From contig CAZVQS010000001.1 in assembly GCA_964629635.1 (NCBI GenBank), forward strand, positions 558,001 to 622,000: a stretch of DNA of 64,000 nt. Reading direction: 5' to 3'. Below the pieces are notes generated by a model. The model was not told where the DNA came from, made no database searches, and saw only the letters and a list, made by a program, of their open reading frames with translations. Position 1 is the first letter of the stretch; every line of letters starts with the position of its first letter. The DNA comes from YC2-FULL-38-9 sp964629635. Lineage in GTDB: Bacteria; Patescibacteriota; Microgenomatia; UBA1406; GWC2-37-13. Positions 53,332 through 62,795 of the stretch are shown piece after piece. Position numbers and translations under genes: made by a program.

Positions 53332-54416
53332 AGGAGCGTTTTTTTTACGGCATCTTCGAAGGCGCGGTAGCCGAACTTGTCACGAACAAACCGCTGTCCG
53401 TTATCCTGGAGAGTCCGGTAAAGCGTTTCGTCATCGAGCAGCCTGATCGACTTTCGTACTATTTCTTCGCGGTCCGCAAACAGGTATCCGTTGGCACCGT
53501 CCGTAACGATTTCCTTCGGGCCGCCTGCCCGGTAGCAGAACGGAACGCATCCGGCAGCCATGGCCTCAAGCGGCGTCATACCGAGGTGTTCAACGAGGTG
53601 CGGGTGCTCCTCCTCGTCAACCCCGTATCCGGCAAAATGCCAGAACAGGCGGGCGCTCCGGTAGAGGGCTAGGAGCCGTTCGTAGGGAACATTCGGTTCG
53701 ATGCGGATATCTTTCCTTGTGCCTATCAGGTCTTTCAGCTCCTCAAGGTAGGGCACATCCTCTTCCTTGATCCCGCCCGCAAGAACAAGGGTGTATCCTT
53801 TTTCCTTGCCGGAGAATGAATCAAATGCCCTGATGATCTCTTCATGTTTTTTCGAATGGAGATGGGGGAAAAACCTGCCGACAGACAGTATGGTTTTATC
53901 CTTTTTGATCCGTTTCAGGTCCGTTTCAAGAAGATCTTTTGAAACGTAGGGGTATATGACCTGCGCGTCGATACCCCACTTTTTCAGCCATGTGCGGGTG
54001 AAGGAGGAATTGGCAATGAACTGGAAGCCCCGGGTTTTGAGGCGGTTCATGAAACCCATCCGGTAGAGATTGGCGTTGGGCACCATGCAGAAAATGATGT
54101 TTTTGCGCGCCGAGGAAAAAAAGTAACTGCCGTCCGTGACATACAGCAGGATGCCGTATTTTTCCAGCTCCTGAAGTTTCCGGAGCGGGGAGGAACCGGC
54201 AAATATGTTGGGGACGAAGCGGAGATCGCGGAACCGGAGATTCAGCTTGTTGCGGATAGGGCCCGCGAGATCATGGTCCCAGAAAACATTTGCCTCGTAC
54301 CCTTCATGTTCCAGCACTTCAAGGATCGAGAGGATATGTTTTTCGCCGCCGCCCATCACGTCAAGGTACGGGTCATAGAGCGCGGCCTTTTTCGTTCCGT
54401 TTTCGGCTTTTTTCAT
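53328..54416 (-). CDS. Family 4 glycosyltransferase
   Basis: 362 residues, GT-B fold. The N-terminal acceptor domain has YDPYLDVMGGGEKHILSILEVL. The C-terminal donor domain has ILSVGRFFPHLHSKKHEEIIRAF and the E-x7-E region LGMTPLEAMAAGCVPFCYRAGGPKEIV that binds the nucleotide sugar in GT4 enzymes. It probably adds a sugar to the same surface glycan as its operon partners. It overlaps the preceding GT2 gene by 44 bases. Confidence 0.9.
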   Translation of the reverse strand: MKKAENGTKKAALYDPYLDVMGGGEKHILSILEVLEHEGYEANVFWDHDLAGPIRNKLNLRFRDLRFVPNIFAGSSPLRKLQELEKYGILLYVTDGSYFFSSARKNIIFCMVPNANLYRMGFMNRLKTRGFQFIANSSFTRTWLKKWGIDAQVIYPYVSKDLLETDLKRIKKDKTILSVGRFFPHLHSKKHEEIIRAFDSFSGKEKGYTLVLAGGIKEEDVPYLEELKDLIGTRKDIRIEPNVPYERLLALYRSARLFWHFAGYGVDEEEHPHLVEHLGMTPLEAMAAGCVPFCYRAGGPKEIVTDGANGYLFADREEIVRKSIRLLDDETLYRTLQDNGQRFVRDKFGYRAFEDAVKKTLL

Positions 54417-55146
54417 AAAGGAAAAGATACGTTATCGTTTTGGAAAACGCCTGGTATATCGACTCAATTATACCAATTCCGCCGTCCAGAAATCCCATTT
54501 TCCTGATGAGCCGGCGCCAGAGCTCCCCCAGGAATTTCCTGAAAAACGTAAGGGTGGAAACGGGCCTGCCGGCATTATGCAGAAGTTCCGATTCGATCGT
54601 TTCAAATACCACGGTTTTTTCGACCATGGACGCGATGTTGCCGTGGAAATGGTGTTCGAATGGTTCCTTCAGGAATCCCATCGAGCCGGCAATCACCGGC
54701 GTCGAATGGATGTTTTTTGGCCACGATCTGAACGCATTGGTCCGTATGAGCCGCATCTGGTGGTCCGGCCACCATCCGCCGTGTTTCAGCCATTTTTTTC
54801 CGCCGAAAATATTCCTGCGGGGAATTTTGAAATAGGAGTGATTGGTGTGAAGTACTGTCTCTTTGATTTCCCGTGCGAGGTCGTTTGTCATCCGCTCGTC
54901 CGCGTCCAGTATCATGACCCAGCCTTCTTGGGCGAGCCTGACTCCAAATTCCCGGGCCGGCTCTACATACCGGGGCAGGGCCGGGTACTCATGCACCTGC
55001 GCGCCTGCCTGGCGGGCGATATCGGCGGTGCGGTCCGTGCTTTTCATGTCGGTGACGATGATCCGGTCCGTCAACAGCTTCGCCGAGTCGATGCAGGCTT
55101 TGATGTGCTTTTCTTCATTGTGGACCTGGATGAGTATGGTTATCAT
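54373..55146 (-). CDS. Family 2 glycosyltransferase (WaaE/KdtX-like)
   Basis: 257 residues. It starts MITILIQVHNEEKHIKACIDSAK, with DRIIVTDMKSTDRT, the metal-site MILDADERM, and a later WWPDHQMRLIR and HH pair, as in LPS-core-type GT2 enzymes such as WaaE. The C-terminal end may be a weak membrane-associated helix followed by a basic tail. Its 3' 44 bases overlap the GT4 gene; it starts 2 bases after the preceding GT-C stop. Confidence 0.88.
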   Translation of the reverse strand: MITILIQVHNEEKHIKACIDSAKLLTDRIIVTDMKSTDRTADIARQAGAQVHEYPALPRYVEPAREFGVRLAQEGWVMILDADERMTNDLAREIKETVLHTNHSYFKIPRRNIFGGKKWLKHGGWWPDHQMRLIRTNAFRSWPKNIHSTPVIAGSMGFLKEPFEHHFHGNIASMVEKTVVFETIESELLHNAGRPVSTLTFFRKFLGELWRRLIRKMGFLDGGIGIIESIYQAFSKTITYLFLYEKSRKRNEKGRAL

Positions 55147-55148
55147 AT

Positions 55149-56789
55149 CTATTCAAATATATAAAATTTTACATTGTTGCCGGAACGGAGAAGGTCATTG
55201 TCCGAGTAGGGAATGGTTTGAAACGGTCCCGGGGATACATCAAGCGTTTGCTTCGCCTGATCGGTAAGACAGGCTTCGTCCAAAACGGTTTTGCGCGGAT
55301 ACGGTTCAAGGGAAACGCTTTTCCTGACGCATGAGGCAAACACATTGCCGTTGAGTTTCAGGGTGCCGGCTGATGTATTCAGTTCCCGTGCGATCACTCC
55401 GTAGTCGGAGTTTTGCGCCATGAACGCATAGCTCAGATAGTATGGGAACGGCTGCTCCAGTATGACACGGCGGGGTTCCTTTGAAGATATCAGATAGCGG
55501 GCAAGTTTGCGCTCTTTTTCGTTGTAGAGTTCGGACTGGTTTTTCCAGCGGACGGTTGCGTATCGGTAAAAAAAGCCGGCGGTTTGATAACAGGCAAGGA
55601 AAATAAACAACCCGTATACCCCGTATTTAAACACGGCGTTTTTATTCTGCAGAAAACTGCGCATTCCGGAGATGCCTGAAGCCATGAGGAAGCTCAAGCC
55701 TACTCCCGAAAACAGGGAGCGGATTGCAAACGTGGTCGAATAGATGTTGATAAGGGAGGGGATAAGTCCAAGCAGGACGATGCCTGCGGCTTCAAACGAC
55801 TCCCTGCGGCGCAGCCTTCCCAGTTCCATGATTCCCCCGATAAGGAATACGAAGAGCACCGGGTAGAACTGCCCGGTTACGGAATTGCTGTATATGGGGA
55901 TCTGGTCTCCTGTCCTGAAGAAGTAGGATGCGTCAAGGCCCTGCATCAGGTTAGCCGTTATATAGCCGGAGATTACACTGAGCTTGTTGCTGAATATACC
56001 CGAAACGAAAAGAGGCTGAGTGCGTTCGGCATCGACTTCCTTCGAGATGCGTTCGGTAGCCAAAAAAACAATTTCCGATGCTCCCCGCGTTTTGAGGCTT
56101 CCTTCCGTTTGCGATGCGATAAAAAGCATGAGGGAAAAGAAAACAAGAAAGACGGCAGACATGACTGCCAGTCTCATTTTCCCCGATTTTCCGGAAGTCC
56201 TGAACAGTTCAAAGTAGAGAAATGCGGCGGGTATGAGCGGCCTGATTCCCTGATAAGTAAAAAAGGATAATCCGTAGAAAATGAATGAGGCGGGGTACTT
56301 CCTTTTGATCTGCGAGAGGACGGCCAAAAGGAACAGGGGGAACGCGATATTGACTTCAAGGGCAAGCCGGGAAATGTGAAATACCCAGGGGCTGAAGGAA
56401 AAAATTGCCGCAGCCGCTGCCGAAAGTCCTTTCCTTTTGGTTATCGCGAAAAGGATTTCAAATATCAGCAAGGGTACGATGCTGAATGGCAGAAGATACA
56501 TGAACCGTCCCCATGCGACCGTCAACGGAAAACCGGCGGCAAAAAACGGTACGCCGTAATACATGGCAAGTACGGGAGCATGGGGGGAGATGCCGTCAAA
56601 CGATGCGGGGAGGCGGCTTCCATAAAGGTCGTGCCCGCTCCGGGCCAGCGCGTGTTGGGTAAGAAGGGTATCGCGTTCGTCATACAGAAGAAACGTGCTG
56701 TCGAGAAAGGGGAGTCTTACGAGGAAAAAAAACACTGTAAGCAAGATGATCCAGCGTCTCGAAATAAGGTAGTACATGATGGTTTTCAT
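55149..56789 (-). CDS. GT-C membrane glycosyltransferase (GT39/ArnT-like)
   Basis: 546 residues from ATG 56789 (MKTIMYYLISRRW). The frame is open to 56996 but that extension lies antisense to the divergent gene. About 12 membrane segments. The first outer loop reads LPFLDSTFLLYDERDTLLTQHALARSGHDLYG, the acidic DER typical of lipid-sugar-dependent GT-C enzymes. The last 130 residues are soluble and exported. It heads the five-gene minus-strand operon and shares a divergent promoter region with the gene at 56836. Confidence 0.82.
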   Translation of the reverse strand: MKTIMYYLISRRWIILLTVFFFLVRLPFLDSTFLLYDERDTLLTQHALARSGHDLYGSRLPASFDGISPHAPVLAMYYGVPFFAAGFPLTVAWGRFMYLLPFSIVPLLIFEILFAITKRKGLSAAAAAIFSFSPWVFHISRLALEVNIAFPLFLLAVLSQIKRKYPASFIFYGLSFFTYQGIRPLIPAAFLYFELFRTSGKSGKMRLAVMSAVFLVFFSLMLFIASQTEGSLKTRGASEIVFLATERISKEVDAERTQPLFVSGIFSNKLSVISGYITANLMQGLDASYFFRTGDQIPIYSNSVTGQFYPVLFVFLIGGIMELGRLRRRESFEAAGIVLLGLIPSLINIYSTTFAIRSLFSGVGLSFLMASGISGMRSFLQNKNAVFKYGVYGLFIFLACYQTAGFFYRYATVRWKNQSELYNEKERKLARYLISSKEPRRVILEQPFPYYLSYAFMAQNSDYGVIARELNTSAGTLKLNGNVFASCVRKSVSLEPYPRKTVLDEACLTDQAKQTLDVSPGPFQTIPYSDNDLLRSGNNVKFYIFE

Positions 56790-56800
56790 AAGGCTGTCTC

Positions 56801-56829
56801 TTGCGGCAGTTCTTTTAAGATTATATAAT
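56801..56829 (+). promoter_or_regulatory. Promoter of plus-strand GT-C gene with palindromic shared -10
   Basis: TTGCGG (56801-56806), a 17-base spacer, TATAAT (56824-56829), then 6 bases to ATG 56836. The -10 is part of ATTATATAAT (56820-56829), which also reads TATAAT on the minus strand, 30 bases from the divergent ATG 56789. Confidence 0.7.
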
Positions 56830-56835
56830 AAACGT

Positions 56836-58353
56836 ATGAAAAAAGACCGTATCATCAGCCTGTTTCTCACGATTGCCATCGTTCTCGTTTTCGCGTTTAC
56901 CGTCAGGGGATTGATCGCCGGGGCATTCCCGTTCTGGTTTGATCCCGCCCGTGATGTGGCACTCGGTTTGGCCAATCTCAAGAAGCTTTCCCTCATCGGT
57001 CATCCGTCGGGAGGACTGCCGGGTTTGTTTTACGGCCCATACTACATATGGTCAATAAGCTTTGCGGAGCTTTTCAGCAAGGACCCCCGCTGGGTATGGT
57101 TCATGTTTGCCACCGTTCCGTATTTCACCCTCTTTCCCTTCGTACTTACGCGGTTTCGGAAGTTTGCGGACTATCCGACGCTTCTTTCGTTTTTTCTCGT
57201 GTTTCTTTTGTCTTTCAGCAACCATGCGCAGGTATGGAATCCGAATCCCGCCCCGCTTATGTACCTTTTTGCGGTATATTTCGCGTTGCAGACTCTCTTC
57301 CGGAAGAAAACGAATATCCCGTTTGCGTTTCTGACGGGGCTTTCCGCGGGCCTTATCGCCAACTACCACATGTCCTACGGCATCGGCATCGTCGCATCGT
57401 TTGCAGCGGCGTTTCTTTGTGATATTCTTTTCCGCCTGCTGCGCAAACAGGGCGGGCGGGCAGTATTGCTTCCAAAAGCGCTTGGATTTTTTGCATACGG
57501 AACAGGCGTATTCATCACCTATATTCCGTTTCTTCTCTTTGAAGTACGTCACGGATTCAACCAGGTGAAAATAATCCTTGAGAATTTCGCGCTCGGCATG
57601 AAGGGTACGTCCCTTAACCTCGGACACGGATTTTCAAAGGCGGGGATCGTCGATTACTTTTTCGTGCAGGGCGGGAAACTGCTGCATGTGCCGTCGAATA
57701 TCCTGATGGTTCTAGCCGTCGGAATAATTGTTGCGTACGCTGTGTATGTCTGGAAAAAAAGGAAGTCGCCCCTTGCGGATGAGGAGAAGCGCCTTCTGGG
57801 TATTGTTGCCATAAACGCCGCAACGGTCCTGGCGGTTTTCCTCATGACCAAAAACCCCGTGTACGATTATTTCTTCATCGGCGTCGAAATGTTTTTCCTG
57901 CTTGCCGCTCTGGTCGTGACGAAACGGATTCCTTACGTGAAATACCTGGTCACCGGTTTGGCGTTTTACCTGTTTTTCATGCGGATCGGAAACGAGGCGG
58001 TTTCCTGGAATAAACCCAACACCTCCTCAAACTACGGCTCGAAAAAGAAAACGGTTGAACTCATTTACCGGGACGCGAAAAAGCCGCCCTTTACCGTGCT
58101 CGTGTATGATCCCGCGATCTATACGTACGACTATGACTATCTTTTTACTTTGATGGGGGAAACGTACGGGTTTGAGCCCAACCGCACCAAAGGGGATGAG
58201 CAGACGGTATATGTCGTACTGCCCGAGACAAACAACAAAGGCGCATCGCAGAGTTTTGCCGATTACCACACTCCCGAGTCACAGTACCGCACTGTCAAAC
58301 GCTGGGTGACGGAAGACCGCACCGTTGTCCTGCGTAGGGAAAAGAGGAACTGA
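56836..58353 (+). CDS. GT-C-like membrane protein, glycosyltransferase candidate
   Basis: 505 residues from ATG 56836 (the frame is open upstream to 56776 but the promoter lies there). About 10-12 membrane segments and a soluble tail of about 100 residues. The first outer loop, PFWFDPARDVALGLANLKKLSLIGHPSGGLPGLFYGPYYIW, is closely similar in plan to that of the convergent gene at 58.4-59.9 kb (DIARDFLLLDDLAKRKLVLIGPRSSGPTGFYHGPAW), so the two are paralogues. The D-x-x-R-D acidic pair would hold the lipid-sugar donor. Confidence 0.8.
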   Translation: MKKDRIISLFLTIAIVLVFAFTVRGLIAGAFPFWFDPARDVALGLANLKKLSLIGHPSGGLPGLFYGPYYIWSISFAELFSKDPRWVWFMFATVPYFTLFPFVLTRFRKFADYPTLLSFFLVFLLSFSNHAQVWNPNPAPLMYLFAVYFALQTLFRKKTNIPFAFLTGLSAGLIANYHMSYGIGIVASFAAAFLCDILFRLLRKQGGRAVLLPKALGFFAYGTGVFITYIPFLLFEVRHGFNQVKIILENFALGMKGTSLNLGHGFSKAGIVDYFFVQGGKLLHVPSNILMVLAVGIIVAYAVYVWKKRKSPLADEEKRLLGIVAINAATVLAVFLMTKNPVYDYFFIGVEMFFLLAALVVTKRIPYVKYLVTGLAFYLFFMRIGNEAVSWNKPNTSSNYGSKKKTVELIYRDAKKPPFTVLVYDPAIYTYDYDYLFTLMGETYGFEPNRTKGDEQTVYVVLPETNNKGASQSFADYHTPESQYRTVKRWVTEDRTVVLRREKRN

Positions 58354-58357
58354 CTCT

Positions 58358-58951
58358 TTACCGAAAGTAAATCCAGTCGTTCAGGTTCTGGTCCATCGGC
58401 CGTGCCAGATCCTTTTCGTTTAACGTGAATTTCTCTACGCGGTACCCGTTGTCAAACTGCCATATCCTGTCAGGCGCTTTCTTAATGCCGATTTTATTGC
58501 TTTTCCACCAGTCTCCGGTGAGCCAGGGTTTTTCCGACGGCGGGGGAGCGATAACAAGATAAGTAAGCGGTTTCCGCTCATAGATTGCCATTTTCGCATT
58601 AGGATTTTTCCGCTGGTGGTATACGAACGGGTATTTAGTGGAATAGGCGAATATGTCCGGCGTATAGATGAAGAATCCGAATTCCCGTGAGCCCGCATCC
58701 TTAAAAATCGTTTCGACCATTGCGGACTGGAACTTCCAGCTTTCGTAATTTTTCCCGATGAAGGAGTCGGACTGCTTCAGGTAATTGAACGACATGTTCA
58801 GGTTCCAGACGATGGCGAAGGCAAGAAGAACATAGTAGAGTTTTTTGGGCAGCACGGACTCCCAGGGACGCAAACATGAGGAAAACGACCGGGAAAATCG
58901 GCATCCAGTAGTAATACATGAGCCACCCGTTGTGGAAACAGGAGAGGACAA
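58358..58951 (-). pseudogene. C-terminal part of a frameshifted GT-C glycosyltransferase
   Basis: Frame that continues the membrane protein starting at 59897 after a one-base shift near 58841-58846. Real homologous sequence begins around KLYYVLLAFAIVWNLNMSF (last membrane segment); the codons upstream of that are a shadow of the other frame. The about 160-residue tail is the exported soluble domain (ESWKFQSAMVETIFKDA ... LNDWIYFR), equal in plan to the tail of the paralogue at 56836. Not expected to be made alone. Confidence 0.7.
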
Positions 58952-59897
58952 AATAACCGATGTAGAGGTAAAGCGCCAGCTTGAAGGGCAGCTTCTCCTT
59001 CACCGCTTTCGATTTGAGCGCAAGATAGATGCCGAACGCGATTGCGTATGCATAGATGATGCCGAATACGTCATGCGGCTCCCTGAACAAGTGCATGCCG
59101 GTCATATTCATCATGCCGAGCCTTTGTTTCACGATTTCGATAAACGGGATGGTTTCCTTATACGGGTTATTGAAAAGATTTATCGCCGCCCGTACGTGCG
59201 AAAAATCATGACGGAGATCGAAAACGATGTACGTGGAAAAAGGTACAAGAAGTACCAGATAGGAAAGCAGATGGGAAAACGTCCGTTTTCTGAAAATAAG
59301 GAAAAAGACATACAGGGAGGTGAGGATAAGGAGTGGTCCGCCGAAGGCGACCTGGAACTGGAACATGAATCCGTTGAGAAGCAAAGCAAGGACGAGCCAT
59401 TTTGCCTTCATGTTCCGCCCGTAACTGATGATGCTGTAGAAATAAAAGGGCATGAGGAACATGGCGCCGAACGGATTATAGTAGCCGTTGAACCAGCTTT
59501 TCACCGTGTCGGGGATCGAGGGAAAGAGCGAAAGGAGGGCAACGAAAATGAGCGCGGTTTTCGCATTGAACAGCTTTTTTGCGACCGCGTAGCTGCCGGC
59601 AAGGAATGCGATATTGAGGAGTACCCAGTACCAGCCCACCGTCACCGGATTACCGTTTCCGAGAAGATATGCCGGGTAGTTGAGATACATCCAGGCGGGT
59701 CCATGGTAGAATCCGGTCGGTCCGCTGGAACGGGGGCCGATAAGCACGAGCTTCCGTTTGGCAAGATCGTCAAGAAGGAGGAAATCCCGCGCGATATCCG
59801 TATGGAAGAATATGTCGTTATGGAGCACGTACCACATGGAGAAAAAAATATTCAGGGCGATGACCGCAAAAAGAAGCAGCTTGAGGAACCTGTTCAT
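58701..59897 (-). CDS. GT-C membrane glycosyltransferase, N-terminal part (frameshifted)
   Basis: About 340 genuine residues from ATG 59897 (MNRFLKLLLFAV), with about 10 membrane segments and the donor-site loop DIARDFLLLDDLAKRK. After FMFASLGVRAAQK the frame runs into a 60-residue tail without homology to membrane proteins. Removing one base from the six-T run (plus strand 58841-58846) restores a single 510-residue protein like its paralogue at 56836. It is either a real inactivating or phase-variable slip or a sequencing error. Confidence 0.78.
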   Translation of the reverse strand: MNRFLKLLLFAVIALNIFFSMWYVLHNDIFFHTDIARDFLLLDDLAKRKLVLIGPRSSGPTGFYHGPAWMYLNYPAYLLGNGNPVTVGWYWVLLNIAFLAGSYAVAKKLFNAKTALIFVALLSLFPSIPDTVKSWFNGYYNPFGAMFLMPFYFYSIISYGRNMKAKWLVLALLLNGFMFQFQVAFGGPLLILTSLYVFFLIFRKRTFSHLLSYLVLLVPFSTYIVFDLRHDFSHVRAAINLFNNPYKETIPFIEIVKQRLGMMNMTGMHLFREPHDVFGIIYAYAIAFGIYLALKSKAVKEKLPFKLALYLYIGYFVLSCFHNGWLMYYYWMPIFPVVFLMFASLGVRAAQKTLLCSSCLRHRLEPEHVVQLPEAVRLLHREKLRKLEVPVRNGRNDF

Positions 59898-59971
59898 AGG
59901 TGATTTGGGGATGTATGATAACGGTAAGAAACCTGTATGTATTATACTATAGATCACAAGGGCATAATCCT

Positions 59972-61648
59972 ATGACAGACCGGCACCATGCAATCGGAGC
60001 GTTTTTCGCAAAAACCATCCGCTGGATTTCGCGCAACAGACTTCTGAGTGTCATTATCGCATCCGCATTCATCACCAACCTCAGCCTGACCGTGTTCAAC
60101 GGCATCAGGGTATGCATCGGGGGGGAATGCGGCCTGTATGTGGGCAGCCTCCACTCCCGTGACTTTCTCTGGCATCTTGCCCTGGCGGAGAACGCATTCA
60201 AAACGTATCCGTTTCAGGTTCCGGTCTTTTCGGGAGCGTCCCTTGCCGGCTATAACTTCCTGATGGATCTGGTCATTTCGCTTTTCGCACGCTTCGGCAT
60301 ACCGGCGATGTCCTCCTATTTCCTTCTGTTTCCCCTCGCATACTTCATATCGGTAACGTATCTGGGATACCGGTACCTGAAAATGAGAAACAGGGATCCC
60401 CTGTATATCGCATGCGGTTTGTTTTTCATGTTTTTCGGCAGCTCGTTTTCCTATGTTCTGTCGCTTTACCACAACGGGACATGGCAAAGCTTCGGTTACG
60501 CCCAGGCAATGCAGTCGGGCAGGGCGCTCCTCAACCTCCAGTACGCGCTTACCCTTCCGTTCATGCTTGCCGCCCTTATAGTCCTTGAACGGAAAAAAAT
60601 CGGAGTCCGTGACGCGATTCTTCTCGGTGTATTCCTTTTCGTCGTTTTCGGCCTTAAGTTTTACGGCGGATTTGTTTTGCTTTCACTCATCCTTGCCAAC
60701 CGCGCTCTGCTGTGGATCAGGCCGTTCAAAAAGGAGACGCTGTTTGAACTTGCGGTTTACGGAGCCGGATGCCTTGCCGCATACCTTTTGTTTTACCGGT
60801 CTTCAACCGCGGGCGCGTTTCCGTTTGCGTTATCCCCGTTTTCCATCGCGCACCCCCTGATTGAGGAGCGGGACATGTTTTACCTTCCTTCCCTCGTTCT
60901 TGCGCGCTATACGCTTGCCGGATCCGGCGTGTTTTCCCCCCGTCTTTTGGCGATCGAGCTCTTTACCGCAGGCGTGTTTGTTTTCTATAACTTCGGCACA
61001 CGGATCATCGGCTTAGCCTCTCTGGCCGTCCGGGCGGTGCGGGGGAAGATTGACCGGTCCCACGGATCCATGATATTTGCCGTTTTCGTAACATCCGCGA
61101 TGACTTTGTTTTTCGTGCAGGAGCGGGAGTGGTGGAACATCATACAGTTTTTCGGGTACACCCTGTTTTTCATGAATTTCTTTGCGGGGGAGGCGTTGTA
61201 CCGGTTGCTTAAACTCCGCAGATTCCTGCCCCTGGCTTTTGGCGTTTTGGTTATATTGATGACGCTGCCGACCAACATTGAACAGGTCATGTACGCGGCG
61301 GAACGGAACGTAAACATAACGGATTACGAGCTTGCGTCATATGAATTTTTGAGGAAACTGCCCGACGGAGTGGTGCTGGCGTTGCCTCTCCAGGAAACAT
61401 CCGCGGTAACCGCTTTTTCGGGAAAGCAACAGTACATGGCGGATATCAATCCCCTCAACCTGCTCGGCATACCCTATGAGGAACGGATGAACGGGCTCAA
61501 GGATCCGGCAAAGGTTGTGTTTGAAGAAAAGGAAGTGGCATACGTGTATTACCTCAAAAAAGGCAACGAAGGCAAAAAGTTCGCCATCCCTCGGCGGTAC
61601 ATGAAGGTTTTTGAAAACAGGGACGCGGCAATATTCCGTAAAAAATGA
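59972..61648 (+). CDS. Large multi-pass membrane protein, GT-C-like
   Basis: 558 residues from ATG 59972; an in-frame earlier start at 59900 crosses the promoter region. About 12 membrane segments, with a first outer loop containing GLYVGSLHSRDFLWHLALAENAF (acidic/basic R-D pair and H) as in GT-C-fold sugar transferases of CPR and archaea, and a soluble C-terminal domain (about 470-558) with LPDGVVLALPLQETSAVTAF. No exact family is recognised. It overlaps the next gene by 4 bases (ATGA). Confidence 0.75.
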   Translation: MTDRHHAIGAFFAKTIRWISRNRLLSVIIASAFITNLSLTVFNGIRVCIGGECGLYVGSLHSRDFLWHLALAENAFKTYPFQVPVFSGASLAGYNFLMDLVISLFARFGIPAMSSYFLLFPLAYFISVTYLGYRYLKMRNRDPLYIACGLFFMFFGSSFSYVLSLYHNGTWQSFGYAQAMQSGRALLNLQYALTLPFMLAALIVLERKKIGVRDAILLGVFLFVVFGLKFYGGFVLLSLILANRALLWIRPFKKETLFELAVYGAGCLAAYLLFYRSSTAGAFPFALSPFSIAHPLIEERDMFYLPSLVLARYTLAGSGVFSPRLLAIELFTAGVFVFYNFGTRIIGLASLAVRAVRGKIDRSHGSMIFAVFVTSAMTLFFVQEREWWNIIQFFGYTLFFMNFFAGEALYRLLKLRRFLPLAFGVLVILMTLPTNIEQVMYAAERNVNITDYELASYEFLRKLPDGVVLALPLQETSAVTAFSGKQQYMADINPLNLLGIPYEERMNGLKDPAKVVFEEKEVAYVYYLKKGNEGKKFAIPRRYMKVFENRDAAIFRKK

Positions 61649-62781
61649 AAAAAATACCTTATATCCTGTACGGTTTCGTCATACTGCTTGTATGTGTATA
61701 TTCGTATGCGCTCGTTGATCCGAACATCACCTTCATGCAAAACAGGGCGTGGGAAGTTTTCAGGGAAGCGGCCGTGTATGTGGGCTATTACCGCAGGGAT
61801 ATTTCGTGGATATGCTATGTGCTCCTGGTGCTTGCGCTTTTCGGATTCCATGCCTGGTTCCTCAGGAAACACAAAACCGCGAACGTGTGGGCGATTGCGG
61901 GTACGGTCGCCGGGATTCTGGTTGTTTCATATCCATTCCTGTCGCACGACCTTTTCAACTACATGTTCGATGCGCGTATTTTCACGTTTTACGGAAAAAA
62001 TCCTTATCTTTTCAAGGCGCTTGATTTTCCGGGGGACCAGTGGACGCGGTTCATGCACTGGACGCACCGGACGTATCCCTACGGTCCCGTGTTTCTCCTT
62101 TTGAGCTTTATTCCTTCGGCGCTCGGTTTGGGCAAGTTCACGGCGACATTCCTGCTTTTCAAGGGCATGTTCGTATCCGCGTATCTCATTTCGGTTGGCC
62201 TGCTGCTTCGCATGGATAAAAAGCGGGCACTCCTTTTCGCGACGCATCCTCTGGTCATCATGGAAGGACTCGTTTCGGCGCATAACGATCTCATAGTTGT
62301 CGCGCTTGCGGTTGCCGGGTGTTATTTCCTGCTGAAAAAAGGGAAGCACCTGCCGGCGCGGTTCGTGTTTCTTCTGTCGGGAGGCGTCAAGTATACGAGC
62401 TTTGCCCTCCTCACGCTATCCTCCCCGAACGGGAAATCAGGCACAACCGGCAATATTGCACAAAAGGTATTATCCCGCTGGAACTATATCGTGCTTGCCG
62501 TACAGTTTATTGTTCTCGGGTATCTGTCTTACCGCATGGGGATACAGCCGTGGTATTTCCTGACTCTGTTTGCGTTCATCCCGGTGTTTGCCCGGCTTAC
62601 CGGATACCTGAATATATTCTTTTTCGGGCTCATGATGTCGTATTACCCCTATATCAGGCTGGGAGGATGGGATACCGCGTATAAAGTGGATATGCGCCAT
62701 GCGATTTCCCTCGCGTTCCTTGCGGCCAACGGTTTGTATCTTCTGATTTTTGTTGCCGCGAAGCGGAAACAACGTTCGTGA
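61645..62781 (+). CDS. Polyprenol-phosphate-mannose-type GT-C mannosyltransferase-like protein
   Basis: 378 residues, about 10 membrane segments. The segment SHDLFNYMFDARIFTFYGKNPYLF (about 103-126) resembles the first outer loop of alpha-mannosyltransferases of the GT87/MptB kind, which use polyprenyl-phosphate-mannose. Also present is HPLVIMEGLVSAHNDLIVVAL, typical of that group. It starts inside the stop codon of the preceding gene and forms a two-gene operon with it. Confidence 0.75.
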   Translation: MKKIPYILYGFVILLVCVYSYALVDPNITFMQNRAWEVFREAAVYVGYYRRDISWICYVLLVLALFGFHAWFLRKHKTANVWAIAGTVAGILVVSYPFLSHDLFNYMFDARIFTFYGKNPYLFKALDFPGDQWTRFMHWTHRTYPYGPVFLLLSFIPSALGLGKFTATFLLFKGMFVSAYLISVGLLLRMDKKRALLFATHPLVIMEGLVSAHNDLIVVALAVAGCYFLLKKGKHLPARFVFLLSGGVKYTSFALLTLSSPNGKSGTTGNIAQKVLSRWNYIVLAVQFIVLGYLSYRMGIQPWYFLTLFAFIPVFARLTGYLNIFFFGLMMSYYPYIRLGGWDTAYKVDMRHAISLAFLAANGLYLLIFVAAKRKQRS

Positions 62782-62795
62782 TAAGGGCAGACCCT

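Noticed and set aside
58841..58846. Programmed -1 ribosomal frameshift at the A-run (minus strand) in the GT-C gene
   Set aside because: The two frames are related by +1, not -1, so a classical slippery -1 shift would not join them; a one-base length change explains it.
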